From the NCBI GenBank assembly GCA_020060465.1, contig JAGVAD010000016.1:93240-157239 (forward strand): a DNA stretch of 64,000 nucleotides. The letters are read 5' to 3'. Made by a program: the position numbers and the translations under genes. This document shows positions 9,755-20,752 of the stretch, one piece after another. Source of the stretch: Anaerolineales bacterium (GTDB lineage Bacteria > Chloroflexota > Anaerolineae > Anaerolineales > UBA4823). Each line of letters begins with the position of its first letter. Position 1 is the stretch's first letter. Under the pieces are notes generated by a model, which was not told the DNA's origin, made no database searches, and was given only the letters and a program-made list of their open reading frames with translations.

Positions 9755-10141
9755 TCACTCGCCGCCCAACTTAATCAACATCATGACCATTGCCGTCAAC
9801 CCATACATAGGGATAAGCAGCATCCATTGCAACCAGGTGGCTTCCCGCTGATATTCTAACAGTTTCGGCCAGAAGTCTAGAAGAATGATGCGCATACCAT
9901 TGATGGCATGGAAATAGACCAGGAAGATGATGATGAGCTGGAAATAAGTCGACTCGTAGATAATGTTTAGGTTGGTCGCCCAATCGCTGCCGAATTGTTG
10001 CATCACAAATGAAGCTACGATGTGCATACCAACAAACAGCACCATCGCCAGCCCGCTGATGCGGTGGAGCGCCCAGGCAAGCATGGGACCTCCCCCGCGA
10101 TATTTCATTCCTTTCAGGCCGACATTTCTTTTGAGAGCCAT
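9755..10141 (-). CDS. sdhC: Succinate dehydrogenase cytochrome b subunit
   Basis: LHRISGLAMVLFVGMHIVASF; HAINGMRIILLDF; operon position. Confidence 0.87.
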   Translation of the reverse strand: MALKRNVGLKGMKYRGGGPMLAWALHRISGLAMVLFVGMHIVASFVMQQFGSDWATNLNIIYESTYFQLIIIFLVYFHAINGMRIILLDFWPKLLEYQREATWLQWMLLIPMYGLTAMVMMLIKLGGE

Positions 10142-10471
10142 GAACGCCTCCTTGAATGGGTTTGAAATGAGTTTTGGAGAACTATACGCAGTTGGGTCTG
10201 TATGAGATCATATCATCGGTGTTCGCTGGACAGACGGTAAACTTTACCTGGGTGGGGTCTGCTTACTCAAACAATTGTACACCTGGATCATCATGCGCTG
10301 CATCACAATTTTAGCATTGATTAAGCTTCTCAGGCTTGAAATTCATACCTAATGCGGGTAAAATCCGTCGTGAAAGATCGCACGAATAACGGCTTAGTGT
10401 TATTTGATTTGTTGGTATTGGGAATTTCCCGCTGTAGGTTCAGTCAAGACAATTTGATCTAAGGAGGCAAC

Positions 10472-10966
10472 ATGGCCAAATCTCCCCACCTCAGCCGAAA
10501 TGAATTTGTCAAAATCGTGGTGGGCGCTGTGGGTACGCTTATCGGCTCGGTGATTGCGTTTCCAGCAGTTGGTTACATCGTCTCTCCTGCGCTGGCTGCC
10601 CTTAGAGGGGGCGGCAAAGATACCTGGATCCCTGTTGGCCCGTTGGAGAATTATCCGTTGGGAGTCCCAACTTTATTTAGCTTCACCCGCACCAAAATCA
10701 ACGGCTGGGAGAAGACCACCAACAGTTACGGCGTATATATTTACCGCAAGAACGAAACCGAGACGGTGGCATTTTCTAACATTTGCACACATTTGAGCTG
10801 TCGCGTGAATTGGAATGAAGAACGACAGCAATATTTATGTCCCTGTCACAATGCCCAGTTCACCGTTGACGGTTTGGTTGCTGGCGGACCGCCTCCGCGC
10901 CCAATGGATCAATATCTTACCAAAGTCGAAGACGGCACGCTTTTCATCAATTTCGTGGAAGGATGA
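10472..10966 (+). CDS. Rieske [2Fe-2S] protein of cytochrome bc complex
   Basis: CTHLSCRVNW...CPCHNAQF cluster-binding boxes; N-terminal TM segment. Confidence 0.92.
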   Translation: MAKSPHLSRNEFVKIVVGAVGTLIGSVIAFPAVGYIVSPALAALRGGGKDTWIPVGPLENYPLGVPTLFSFTRTKINGWEKTTNSYGVYIYRKNETETVAFSNICTHLSCRVNWNEERQQYLCPCHNAQFTVDGLVAGGPPPRPMDQYLTKVEDGTLFINFVEG

Positions 10967-11628
10967 TCATGGCTAGCAAAGTGTATGACTGGTTAGAGGA
11001 ACGCCTGGGTTTATCCGCAATCTATTCCGTTACGCTGGATCGTAAAGTCCCCAAAGTCAACTGGTGGTTCACGTTGGGCAGCGCCAGTTTGTTTCTATTC
11101 ATCATCCAGGGCGTTACTGGTGTCTTCCTGGCGGTTTATTATGTCCCATCTCCCGATCACGCGTATGACAGCATTCAGTATATTATGAACGGCGTAGCTT
11201 TTGGCTGGTTGATCCGCGGCATTCACCATTGGGGCGCTTCCCTGATGGTGATCTTTGTCTTTGCTCACATGTTGCGCACCTTCTTCTTTGGCGCCTATAA
11301 GTTCCCGCGTGAGTTGACCTGGATTACCGGCGTGGTTCTGCTGTTAGCCACGCTGGGCATGGGCTTTACCGGTTATCTGTTGCCCTGGAACCAGCGTGCA
11401 TATTGGGCAACCACGGTTGGCACCGAGATCGCCGGCACTGTGCCGTTGATTGGCCCCTTCATCACTGCCGCGCTGCGCGGCGGCACGGATTTGAGCGGGG
11501 TCACTCTGGCGCGTTTCTTCGCGGTGCATATCTGGTTCTTGCCAGCGGTGATCTTGGGCATGATTGGCGCCCACATTTACATGATTATCCGTCTGGGCAT
11601 TGCCGGCATCCCCGACAAGGATGATTAA
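10963..11628 (+). CDS. Cytochrome b N-terminal subunit (b6-type split cytochrome b)
   Basis: RGIHHWGASLMVIFVFAHMLRTFFFGAYKFPRELTW; ATGA overlap with the Rieske gene. Confidence 0.93.
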   Translation: MIMASKVYDWLEERLGLSAIYSVTLDRKVPKVNWWFTLGSASLFLFIIQGVTGVFLAVYYVPSPDHAYDSIQYIMNGVAFGWLIRGIHHWGASLMVIFVFAHMLRTFFFGAYKFPRELTWITGVVLLLATLGMGFTGYLLPWNQRAYWATTVGTEIAGTVPLIGPFITAALRGGTDLSGVTLARFFAVHIWFLPAVILGMIGAHIYMIIRLGIAGIPDKDD

Positions 11629-11643
11629 TCAAGGAGCGCGGCT

Positions 11644-12894
11644 GTGAACGAAGAGCAAAAGCAAAAATACTACGAAAAATATCAGCAGGCGAAACAAAAA
11701 GGTACTAAGTTTTTCCCAGACGTGATCTATAAAGACACGTTGATGATGCTGGCGATCTTTGTCGCTCTGGTGATGCTGGCTACGTTTGTGGGCGTAGCGA
11801 ACGAGCCAAAGGCCGATCCCAGCGACAGCGCTTACATCCCGCGCCCCGAATGGTATTTTTTGTTTTTATTTGAAATGCTGAAATATTTCCCAGGTCGGCT
11901 TGAATGGATCGGCACATTTGTCATTCCTTCGCTGGCGGTGGCGGCGCTCTTTTTGTTGCCATTTATTGACCGTAACCCATATCGCCATTTCAGCAAGCGC
12001 AGGTTCGCGCTGAGCTTCATGAGCCTGATCGTGATCGGCATGGTTGCGCTGACCTTGATGGCGGTGGCCAGCACGCCGCCGCAGGAGGAAACCGCTACCC
12101 TGGCAGCCACTCTGCCGGAGCAGATCCTGGCTGGGCAGGATTTATATTCGATCCATTGCGTGGAGTGTCATGGCGCAGATGGCGAGGGCGGCGAAATCAA
12201 GGGCGTTGAAGGGCTGGAAGGCTACATCCTGAAGCCCATCAATACCCAGGATGAAATGTACACCCGCACCGATGAGACCTTCTTCGAAATTATCAGCTTC
12301 GGTCAACCGAACCTGGGTATGCCGCCCTTTGGCAAGGCTTATGGCGGCGAACTGGGCGTCAGCGACATCGAGGCGATTGTGACGTTTATGCGTTATACCT
12401 GGGATGATCGCGCGGAAATACCCGAAGAAGTTACCCGGGCTTCCGCGATCCCCGCCTTAGGACCCGATGAAGTTCCCTCTTACGAAGTGCATATCGCTCC
12501 AATCGTTAAACGTTATTGCTTGTCTTGTCACCGTCCGGGCAAGAAAAACAACAATTACTTAATGCGCGACTATCAGGAGATCATGGAAAGCGGCGATCAT
12601 GCCCCCAATGTCATCGCCGGGGATTTGAATAACAATCTGTATCGCATGATTAACCGCGAAGAGATCGAAGCTGGCGGTCCCATGCCGCCCACGCGGGCGC
12701 TGCCGCCGGAGATCATAGACCTCTTCCGCCGCTGGATTGAAGGCGGCGCGCCTAACACGGCCGCCGAAGCCGCAGCAGCCTCGCCTCCTGGCGCGCCGGC
12801 CGTGCCCACATTGCCGGCGCCAGGCGGTGTGATCACAAGCACCATCACCGTCTCGCCCACACTGCCGATCACTGGCACGGCAACGACGCCCTGA
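11644..12894 (+). CDS. Cytochrome b C-terminal subunit (subunit IV-like) fused to a cytochrome c region with two CXXCH motifs
   Basis: GTG start; PRPEWYFLFLFEMLKYFPG (PEWY) then TM helices, then CVECHGADGEGG and CLSCHRPGK. Confidence 0.88.
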   Translation: MNEEQKQKYYEKYQQAKQKGTKFFPDVIYKDTLMMLAIFVALVMLATFVGVANEPKADPSDSAYIPRPEWYFLFLFEMLKYFPGRLEWIGTFVIPSLAVAALFLLPFIDRNPYRHFSKRRFALSFMSLIVIGMVALTLMAVASTPPQEETATLAATLPEQILAGQDLYSIHCVECHGADGEGGEIKGVEGLEGYILKPINTQDEMYTRTDETFFEIISFGQPNLGMPPFGKAYGGELGVSDIEAIVTFMRYTWDDRAEIPEEVTRASAIPALGPDEVPSYEVHIAPIVKRYCLSCHRPGKKNNNYLMRDYQEIMESGDHAPNVIAGDLNNNLYRMINREEIEAGGPMPPTRALPPEIIDLFRRWIEGGAPNTAAEAAAASPPGAPAVPTLPAPGGVITSTITVSPTLPITGTATTP

Positions 12895-12910
12895 TTTGAA
12901 TTGCTAAAGT

Positions 12911-12940
12911 GCGAGGCGCTTTCGAAGCGCCTCGCATCTT
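12911..12940 (+). terminator. Hairpin terminator after the bc-complex operon
   Basis: GCGAGGCGCTT-TCG-AAGCGCCTCGC perfect stem just after the stop. Confidence 0.7.
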
Positions 12941-13017
12941 GAACCCAATCATCAACCTGGCATACTGGGGGAGCGTACGGAATATCCTGGGGTAAAATAC
13001 TTGCGAGAGTTCCCCAC

Positions 13018-14745
13018 ATGGCGACCAAATTCACTCCCCTTTTCAAAACCGAAGCGCGCAGCGACCGCATCTTCACCTGGGGCGATGCAGTCGCGTTGCT
13101 TGTTATCGCCGTTCTTCTGTATATCGGCATCCGACTTGCATTTGGCGCGCCGGGGGTCATTGAAGGCCCGGAAATTACGCTGGATCCACGCGCTTTGCCC
13201 CGTTACGCGCTTTTATCTATCGGGCGTATGACGGCGGCTTATTTCCTCTCGATGATTTTTACGCTCATCTATGGTCGCCTGGCGGCGTACAACCCGCGCG
13301 CCGAGCAAGTGCTGATGCCGTTGCTGGATGTATTGCAGAGCGTCCCCATCCTTTCATTCCTGCCGGTGGTGTTGCTCAGCCTGAGCGCCATCCTGCCTAT
13401 CAATTGGGCGGCTGAGCTGGCTTCTGTCACCTTGATCTTCACCAGCCAGGCCTGGAATTTAACCTTTGCCTGGTATCAATCGCTGACCACTATCCCCAAA
13501 GAGCTGCGCGAGGTCAGCGCCATCTTCCGCCTGAACAGTTGGATGCGCTTTAAAAGCCTGGAGTTGCCTTTTGCTGCCATCAGTCTGGTATGGAACAGCA
13601 TGATGAGTTGGGCAGGGGGCTGGTTCTTCCTGATGGCAGCCGAAATATTCACTGTGGGGCGGCGAGATTTTCGGTTGCCAGGATTAGGAGCTTACCTGCA
13701 AGAGGCTGCTAATCAGAACGACTTGCGGGCGATCTTCTGGGGCCTGGCCGCCCTGATCCTGGTGATCGTCGCTCTGGATCAACTGGTCTGGCGACCCTTG
13801 CTGGCCTGGTCGGATCGTTTCAAATTGGAAATGGTGGAGGGGGAAGAACCGCCCACCTCCTGGTTTTATGACGCTCTGCACAATTCTCGGCTGATCAACG
13901 CGCTGCGCGAGAATTTCATTTCGCCCATCTCGGAGTGGGTGGATCACTGGTTCTTGCGCCATTTTCAAGCTGAGGATGCAGCCAAAGCAAGTGTAGCCAG
14001 CAGATCCTGGTTGCTGCGATTTCTGGGCGCCCTCTTTGCCGTCGGCTTGCTTTATGGCCTCTATCGTACGACGATCATGCTGCTGGCTGTGCCGATGGCT
14101 CAGTGGACGACCATTGGCTTGAGCGTGGCGACGACTACCTTGCGGGTGAGCGTTGCTTTGTTGCTCGCCCTGGCGTGGACGATTCCGGTTGGGGTGATGA
14201 TTGGCGGAAATCATCGCTTAACAGTTTTGTTCCAGCCGTTAATCCAAATCACAGCTTCCGTTCCAGCCACTGCCTTGTTTCCGGTCTTTCTGCTGTTCAT
14301 GCTGCGTTTGCCGGGGGGGTTGAACCTGGCCGCAGTATTTTTGATGCTGATGGGCACCCAATGGTATCTGTTGTTCAATATCATTGCCGGCGCCAAGGCG
14401 ATCCCACAGGACTTGAAATACACGGCAACGCTGATGCAGCTCAGCCGTTGGGAGCGCTGGCGTACCTTAACCTTACCGGCGTTATTTCCATACCTGATTA
14501 CCGGCGCGATCACAGCCAGCGGCGGCGCCTGGAACGCCAGCATTGTTGCCGAATATGTACATTTCGGCGGGCAGCCTCTTCAAACCATTGGCATTGGTTC
14601 CCTCATTGCTCAGGCTACCGCGGCTGGTAATTATCCGCTGCTGCTGGCCAGCACGCTCAGCATGATTCTAACCGTCATATTGATCAACCGTTTGATCTGG
14701 CGGCGTCTGTATCAAATCGCCGAGGAAAATTACCGCATGGAGTAA
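13018..14745 (+). CDS. ABC transporter permease, two fused BPD-type permease domains (nitrate/sulfonate/taurine-like family)
   Basis: Two homologous TM permease modules with EAA-like loops (ELREVSAIFRLNSWMRFKSLELPFA; DLKYTATLMQLSRWERWRTLTLPALFPYL). Confidence 0.85.
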   Translation: MATKFTPLFKTEARSDRIFTWGDAVALLVIAVLLYIGIRLAFGAPGVIEGPEITLDPRALPRYALLSIGRMTAAYFLSMIFTLIYGRLAAYNPRAEQVLMPLLDVLQSVPILSFLPVVLLSLSAILPINWAAELASVTLIFTSQAWNLTFAWYQSLTTIPKELREVSAIFRLNSWMRFKSLELPFAAISLVWNSMMSWAGGWFFLMAAEIFTVGRRDFRLPGLGAYLQEAANQNDLRAIFWGLAALILVIVALDQLVWRPLLAWSDRFKLEMVEGEEPPTSWFYDALHNSRLINALRENFISPISEWVDHWFLRHFQAEDAAKASVASRSWLLRFLGALFAVGLLYGLYRTTIMLLAVPMAQWTTIGLSVATTTLRVSVALLLALAWTIPVGVMIGGNHRLTVLFQPLIQITASVPATALFPVFLLFMLRLPGGLNLAAVFLMLMGTQWYLLFNIIAGAKAIPQDLKYTATLMQLSRWERWRTLTLPALFPYLITGAITASGGAWNASIVAEYVHFGGQPLQTIGIGSLIAQATAAGNYPLLLASTLSMILTVILINRLIWRRLYQIAEENYRME

Positions 14746-14749
14746 AACC

Positions 14750-16066
14750 ATGAGCAGTCCACCGAACGGAAAGACGCTGGTTCAACTCAAAAATATTCAT
14801 CAAATCTATAGCAGCGGGGCGCGGCGCTTCACCGCGGTTGAGAACGTAAATGTGACGATCAGCGAAGGCGAATTTGTGGCGCTGTTGGGACCGTCTGGTT
14901 GTGGGAAAAGCACTTTGTTGCGCATCATCACTGGGCTGCAAAAGCCTTCGGAAGGTTTTGTTTTGTATCGGGGCGTCCCGCTCAAAGGCGTCAATCCACA
15001 TGCTTCGATCGTGTTTCAGACCTTCGCTCTTTTTCCCTGGCTGACGGTCTTGGAGAACGTTGACCTGGCGCTCAAAATGAAAGGTGCGCCGCCGCATCTG
15101 CGCACCACTCGCGCCCTGGATTTGCTCGACCGCGTGGGTCTGGATGGTTTTGAAAACGCTTATCCACGCGAACTTTCCGGCGGGATGCGCCAGAAAGTGG
15201 GCTTCGCCCGCGCCATGGCGGTGGAGCCGGAGCTGCTTTGTCTGGACGAGCCGTTTTCTGCGCTGGATGTGCTGAGCGCCGAGGCGTTGCGCGGCGAGCT
15301 ATTGGAATTGTGGACGAGCGGCAATATCCCCACCAGGGCTATTCTGATGGTCAGCCATAATATTGAAGAGGCGGTTTTCATGGCCGACCGTATTATTATT
15401 ATGGACAAAGATCCCGGACGCGTGATTTCCGAGCTGGCGATCAATCTACCCCATCCCCGCCAGCGAAAATCGCCAGCGTTTCAAGCCCTGGTGGATCAGG
15501 TGTACGCCATGTTAGCTGGGCAGACGCAGCCGGAAGCCATTGAGCTGGGCAGCGCGCCGGGCGAACCTGGCCGCACTCGCCGTCTGCCCATCATTCACAT
15601 TAACGATCTGGCCGGCCTGCTGGAACATCTGGCCGACCTGCCTGAAAACCGCGCCGACATTTACCGCCTGGTGGAGGATTTGTCCGTTGACCCGGATACC
15701 CTGTTGCGCCTGACAGAGGCCGCCGAATTGTTGGGCTTTGCCACCATTGATAAGGGCGATATTACCCTCACCCCGCTGGGGGAGACCTTCGCCGAAGCGA
15801 GCATCCTGGCGCGCAAAGAGATCTTCGCCACCCGCATCCGTCGCTTGCCCATCTTCCGCTGGCTGCTGGCAATGCTGCGCGCCGCGCAGAACCAGAGGCT
15901 TGACTGGGACGTAGTCCACACCGCCCTGGAGCTGGAATTTCCTTCAGACGAGGCCGAGCGCCAGCTCGATGCAATTATTGATTGGGGACGTTACGCCGAA
16001 ATCCTGACTTATGATGACGACGATGAGGCGCTTTACCTGGAACCTGGCCCGCCTGTCGCCGCCTGA
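14750..16066 (+). CDS. ABC transporter ATP-binding protein with C-terminal AAA-associated domain
   Basis: Walker A GPSGCGKSTLL, signature LSGGMRQK, Walker B LLCLDEPFSALD; about 190-residue C-terminal extension. Confidence 0.9.
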   Translation: MSSPPNGKTLVQLKNIHQIYSSGARRFTAVENVNVTISEGEFVALLGPSGCGKSTLLRIITGLQKPSEGFVLYRGVPLKGVNPHASIVFQTFALFPWLTVLENVDLALKMKGAPPHLRTTRALDLLDRVGLDGFENAYPRELSGGMRQKVGFARAMAVEPELLCLDEPFSALDVLSAEALRGELLELWTSGNIPTRAILMVSHNIEEAVFMADRIIIMDKDPGRVISELAINLPHPRQRKSPAFQALVDQVYAMLAGQTQPEAIELGSAPGEPGRTRRLPIIHINDLAGLLEHLADLPENRADIYRLVEDLSVDPDTLLRLTEAAELLGFATIDKGDITLTPLGETFAEASILARKEIFATRIRRLPIFRWLLAMLRAAQNQRLDWDVVHTALELEFPSDEAERQLDAIIDWGRYAEILTYDDDDEALYLEPGPPVAA

Positions 16067-16075
16067 GACTTTCGG

Positions 16076-17380
16076 CTAATCACCCATCTGGCGGATGACC
16101 GCCTCGCCGAACTCCGAACATTTCAACAGGGTGGCGCCCTCCATCAACCGATGGAAATCGTAGGTGACGGTCTTGGCGGCGATTGCGCCCTCCATGCCGC
16201 GGATCACCAGGTCAGCGGCTTCGTTCCAGCCCATGTAGCGCAGCATCATCTCCCCAGAAAGGATCACCGAACCCGGGTTGACCATGTCTTTGTCGGCGTA
16301 CTTAGGCGCTGTGCCGTGTGTGGCCTCAAATACGGCGTGCCCCGTGGTGTAATTGATGTTGCCGCCCGGGGCGATGCCAATACCCCCCACCTGCGCCGCC
16401 AGCGCGTCGGATAAATAGTCGCCGTTCAGATTCATCGTCGCCAGCACATCGAACTCGCGCGCCCGGGTGATGGTCTGCTGGAAAACAATATCGGCAATGA
16501 CGTCTTTGACGAGTAGCTTGCCAGCTTTCAGCGCCGCCTCCTGCTCGGCGTTGGCTGCTGCTTCTCCCTGCGCTTCTTTGGTGCGTTCCCATTGCGCCCA
16601 GGTGTACACGCGGTCGCCAAATTCGCCTTCGGCTACTTCATAACCCCAGTTGCGAAAAGCGCCTTCGGTGAACTTCATGATATTGCCTTTATGCACCAGG
16701 GTCACGCTGCGGCGGCGATTTTCGAGCGCCCATTGAATGGCAGCGCGCACCAGCCTGGCAGTCCCCTCTTTTGACACGGGTTTGAGGCCAATCCCCGATG
16801 TTTCTGGAAAGCGCATCTTGGCGTACTCATTCGGGAAATGTTCTTGCAGCAATTCTTTGAAGCGCCGATTCTCTTCGCTGCCATACTCGAACTCGATGCC
16901 GGTATAGATGTCTTCGGTATTTTCCCGGAACACAACCATATCCACATCTTGGGGGCGCTTCACGGGCGAAGGCACACCCTGGAAATATCGCACCGGGCGC
17001 TGGCACACATATAAATCCAGCGCTTTACGCAAGGCAACGTTTAGCGAGCGGATCCCGCCGCCGATGGGCGTTGTCAGCGGACCTTTGATGCCCACCAGAA
17101 ATTCATCAAAGGCTTGCACGGTCTCATCCGGCAGCCAGGAACCGAAGTTGTTGTAAGCTTTTTCACCAGCAAACACTTCCATCCACCGAATGGAGCGCTT
17201 TCCGCCGTAGGCTTTCTCTACTGCTGCATCCAGCACGCGTTTGGAAGCGCGCCAGATGTCTCTTCCGGTGCCATCTCCTTCCACGAACGGCACAATCGGT
17301 CGGTCAGGCGTTAGGATTTTGCCGTCTTTGATGCGGATTTTTTCTCCATTTGTGGGGACTGTAACAATACGATAACCCAT
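16076..17380 (-). CDS. icd: Isocitrate dehydrogenase (NADP-type)
   Basis: [62 protein letters not shown]. Confidence 0.95.
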   Translation of the reverse strand: MGYRIVTVPTNGEKIRIKDGKILTPDRPIVPFVEGDGTGRDIWRASKRVLDAAVEKAYGGKRSIRWMEVFAGEKAYNNFGSWLPDETVQAFDEFLVGIKGPLTTPIGGGIRSLNVALRKALDLYVCQRPVRYFQGVPSPVKRPQDVDMVVFRENTEDIYTGIEFEYGSEENRRFKELLQEHFPNEYAKMRFPETSGIGLKPVSKEGTARLVRAAIQWALENRRRSVTLVHKGNIMKFTEGAFRNWGYEVAEGEFGDRVYTWAQWERTKEAQGEAAANAEQEAALKAGKLLVKDVIADIVFQQTITRAREFDVLATMNLNGDYLSDALAAQVGGIGIAPGGNINYTTGHAVFEATHGTAPKYADKDMVNPGSVILSGEMMLRYMGWNEAADLVIRGMEGAIAAKTVTYDFHRLMEGATLLKCSEFGEAVIRQMGD

Positions 17381-17540
17381 GTTTCATCTCCCTTGACTGA
17401 ATTTTATCTATTTTGTGGAATGGAATTATAGCAAACAAAGTGACGATTGTCATAGTTCGAATAGACAACCCGTCCATATTTTTTCAATGTTGGCTATGCT
17501 ATAATCCTCCTCAATCTGGACACTGATCTGGGAGATTTAC

Positions 17541-20420
17541 ATGACCCTGGAAAAATTTACCCCGCAAATCCCCACCATCGAAACCAAAGACAATCACTGG
17601 CATGCAATGGCTGCGAATGAAGTGCTGCGCCGCCTGGATAGCATGGCAGAGCAAGGGCTGAGCGATGAAGAAGCCGCCCGGCGGTTGGAGCTCTATGGCC
17701 CCAATCAACTGGTTGAAAAACCGCCGACCACCTTCTGGAAGATGCTCTGGGACCAATTCAATAACTTTTTGGTCATCCTGCTGATCGTGGCATCGGTCAT
17801 TTCGGCTATTCTGGGCGATTACATAGAAGCCGCAGCCATCATGGCGATTGTGATTCTCAACGCCACGCTGGGTGTGATTCAAGAACGCAGCGCCGCGCAG
17901 GCATTGGCTGCCTTGCGTAAGCTGGCTGCGCCGGACGCCATGGTCATTCGCAATGGGACGCGTAAAGTGATCCCCGCGACGCAGGTTGTTCCAGGGGATG
18001 TAGTCATTCTGGAAGCGGGCTATTACGTACCTGCCGATGTACGTTTGCTGGAGGCGGTGAACCTGCGCATCGAAGAAGCCGCCTTGACTGGCGAATCGGT
18101 GCCGGTGCAAAAGGACGCCGCCTTGCGCCTTGAATCAGACGTTCCATTGGGTGACCGCAAGAACACTGCTTTTATGGGCACCGTCGTCAACTATGGGCGA
18201 GGTCGGGGCGTGGTGGTTGCCACCGGCATGCACACGCAAATCGGCTTGATTGCCGAAATGCTTCAATCGGTGGAAGAAGAAGAAACGCCGTTGCAGCGCC
18301 GCCTGGATCAGTTGGGCAAGACGCTCGGTTGGGCCGCGCTAGCCATCTGTGCGCTGGTCTTTGTTGTGGGCTGGCTGCGCGGTCATGAATTGCTGGATAT
18401 GTTCTTGATCGCCGTCAGCCTGGCGATTGCCGCCGTGCCTGAGGGGCTGCCGGCGGTGGTGACCATCAGCCTGGCGCTGGGCATGCGCGAGATGATCCGC
18501 CGCCATGCTTTGATCCGCCGCCTGTCTTCGGTGGAAACACTGGGTTCCACCACCGTGATTTGTTCGGATAAGACTGGCACTTTGACCCAGAACGAGATGA
18601 CCGCCACGCGCATGTGGGTGGATGGGCAGTTTATCAGCATCAGCGGCAGCGGTTACTCGCCGTTGGGCGATTTCATGGCGGACGGCAAAGTAGTGGATCT
18701 GGGTCAGTATCCGGCTGCGAAGACGAATTTATGGGTGGCCGCGCTGAACAACGACGCCACCCTGGAAGCCAGCGGCGCATCCGACGGCAAAGGCACCTAC
18801 CGCATGGTCGGCGACCCCACCGAGGGCGCGCTGATCGTTGCCGCCGCGAAAGCCGGCACAGACCTGGACGAACTCAACCGCGCCTACCCGCGGGTGCAAG
18901 AAGTGCCTTTTGATTCGGCGCGCAAGCGTATGATTACCATCCATCGCATCGAGCATCCTGAGCCAGAGGATCTTTCCCCGTTCTATGATGATAAGCTGGC
19001 GCAACGTTACGCGGTCCTGGTCAAAGGCGCGCCAGACATGGTGCTTGACCTATGCGCTTACTATCAGGCGATGGATGACCGCGTCTTGCCGTTGGATGAA
19101 AATAAACGGATGCAGATCTTGTCCGCCAATGACCGAATGACCCAGGACGCGCTGCGTGTGTTGGGCATGGCTTACCGCATTACTGCGGAGCAGCCCGGCG
19201 TGGAAAATCCGGACGAATTGGAGAAAGACCTGGTCTTTGTTGGCTTGATCGGTATGATTGACCCGCCGCGACCCGAAGTGCCGCCGGCGCTGGAAACCGC
19301 TCGCAGAGCCGGTATCCGCACGGTGATGATCACCGGCGACTTCGCCAATACTGCTCGCGCCATCGCCGAATCCATCGGCTTGATGCGCCCCGGTCATCAG
19401 GTGCTTACTGGGCCGGAATTGAACAAGATGACCGATGAGGAGCTTCAGCGCGAGGTGATGCACACAGATGTATTCGCCCGCGTTTCACCGGAGCATAAAA
19501 TGCGCATCGTCGAGTCGCTGCGCGCCAATAACCAGGTAGTTGCCATGACCGGCGATGGCGTGAACGACGCCCCATCCATCAAGCGGGCGGATATTGGCAT
19601 CGCCATGGGCATCACCGGTACGGATGTGGCAAAGGAAAGCGCCGACATGGTGTTGACGGATGACAACTACGCCAGCATTGTGGCGGCGGTAGAGCAAGGG
19701 CGCATTATTTACGACAACATTCGCAAGTTTGTCTTCTTCCTGCTCTCTTCGAATGTTGCCGAGATCATGATTATCTTTCTTTCTACGCTGGCGGGGTTGC
19801 CCACGCCGCTTACGGCGATTCAGTTGTTGTGGCTGAACTTGCTCACCGATGGCGCGCCAGCGTTAGCCCTGGCAATGGAAAAAGGCGACCTGGATATTAT
19901 GCAGCGCAAGCCGCGTCCTACAAGCGAGCCAATTATCAACCGCACGATGGGGCTGGGGATCGCCATCCAGACCGTCACCCAAACCGGGGCTACACTTACC
20001 GCTTTTTGCCTGGGGCTGATCTGGCATTTGCAAGAGACATTACCTGCTGGTGTGAACCCCTTGATCTACTTGTTGAAACACGATTGGCGCGGTATTGATG
20101 TTCAAACCGCCGAGACTATGGCTTTTGTAACTCTGTCCTTGTGCGAACTTTTCCGTGCCTACACCGTCCGTTCGGAGCGCATGTCAATTTTTCAGATCGG
20201 CGTGTTCTCCAACCGCTATATGCAATACGCCGTCGCCCTATCTCTGTTGTTGATGGCCCTGGTGGTGAACGTGCCTTTCTTGCACCCAATATTCAACACC
20301 AGCTTCTTAAGCTTCAAGGAATGGGCGTTGGTTGTTTTGTTCGCTCTCATACCAGCGACAGCGGAGGAGATCACCAAAGCCTATCTGCGCTGGCAGGATC
20401 GTAAGTACAGATCGCTCTAA
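17541..20420 (+). CDS. P-type (P2A-like, Ca2+) cation-transporting ATPase
   Basis: [45 protein letters not shown]. Confidence 0.94.
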   Translation: MTLEKFTPQIPTIETKDNHWHAMAANEVLRRLDSMAEQGLSDEEAARRLELYGPNQLVEKPPTTFWKMLWDQFNNFLVILLIVASVISAILGDYIEAAAIMAIVILNATLGVIQERSAAQALAALRKLAAPDAMVIRNGTRKVIPATQVVPGDVVILEAGYYVPADVRLLEAVNLRIEEAALTGESVPVQKDAALRLESDVPLGDRKNTAFMGTVVNYGRGRGVVVATGMHTQIGLIAEMLQSVEEEETPLQRRLDQLGKTLGWAALAICALVFVVGWLRGHELLDMFLIAVSLAIAAVPEGLPAVVTISLALGMREMIRRHALIRRLSSVETLGSTTVICSDKTGTLTQNEMTATRMWVDGQFISISGSGYSPLGDFMADGKVVDLGQYPAAKTNLWVAALNNDATLEASGASDGKGTYRMVGDPTEGALIVAAAKAGTDLDELNRAYPRVQEVPFDSARKRMITIHRIEHPEPEDLSPFYDDKLAQRYAVLVKGAPDMVLDLCAYYQAMDDRVLPLDENKRMQILSANDRMTQDALRVLGMAYRITAEQPGVENPDELEKDLVFVGLIGMIDPPRPEVPPALETARRAGIRTVMITGDFANTARAIAESIGLMRPGHQVLTGPELNKMTDEELQREVMHTDVFARVSPEHKMRIVESLRANNQVVAMTGDGVNDAPSIKRADIGIAMGITGTDVAKESADMVLTDDNYASIVAAVEQGRIIYDNIRKFVFFLLSSNVAEIMIIFLSTLAGLPTPLTAIQLLWLNLLTDGAPALALAMEKGDLDIMQRKPRPTSEPIINRTMGLGIAIQTVTQTGATLTAFCLGLIWHLQETLPAGVNPLIYLLKHDWRGIDVQTAETMAFVTLSLCELFRAYTVRSERMSIFQIGVFSNRYMQYAVALSLLLMALVVNVPFLHPIFNTSFLSFKEWALVVLFALIPATAEEITKAYLRWQDRKYRSL

Positions 20421-20429
20421 AAACGCATC

Positions 20430-20458
20430 TTGCGATGGCGCACTGGCGGTGATATACT
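20430..20458 (+). promoter_or_regulatory. Predicted sigma70-type promoter for the corA leader
   Basis: TTGCGA (20430-20435), 17-nt spacer, TATACT (20453-20458). Confidence 0.45.
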
Positions 20459-20627
20459 ACGCTTGCCTGCGAGCATCACTCTGATGGGCAGTGACTGGTA
20501 GATGTTGACTATGCAGCAATCCATGATGTGCTCGTATAACCTGGCGAAACTCCTCTTCGCCTTTTGCCGGCGGGCTGGTATTCCCAGGCATACGAATGCA
20601 CCTAAACGCTTATATCAGGAGATAGGA

Positions 20628-20685
20628 CCGGACTAAGGGATCAGCCTTAACGTTCCCCTTTAAGCGCGCTTCTCGTAAAGTCCGG
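20628..20685 (+). ncRNA. Candidate structured leader RNA element upstream of corA (multibranch fold)
   Basis: Outer helix CCGGACT (20628-20634) / AGTCCGG (20679-20685) enclosing AAGGG/CCCTT and AAG-CGCG-CTT hairpins; manual folding only. Confidence 0.35.
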
Positions 20686-20752
20686 CTTCTAAGTTGAATA
20701 AGCCTGTCTTTTCGGGAAGCGTTTTATTGTCCTTACTTGAGGAAGAATCATT

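Noticed and set aside
17511-18110. 199-aa minus-strand ORF over the start of the P-type ATPase
   Set aside because: His/Gln/Arg-rich low-information translation typical of an antisense frame; the ATPase frame is certain.
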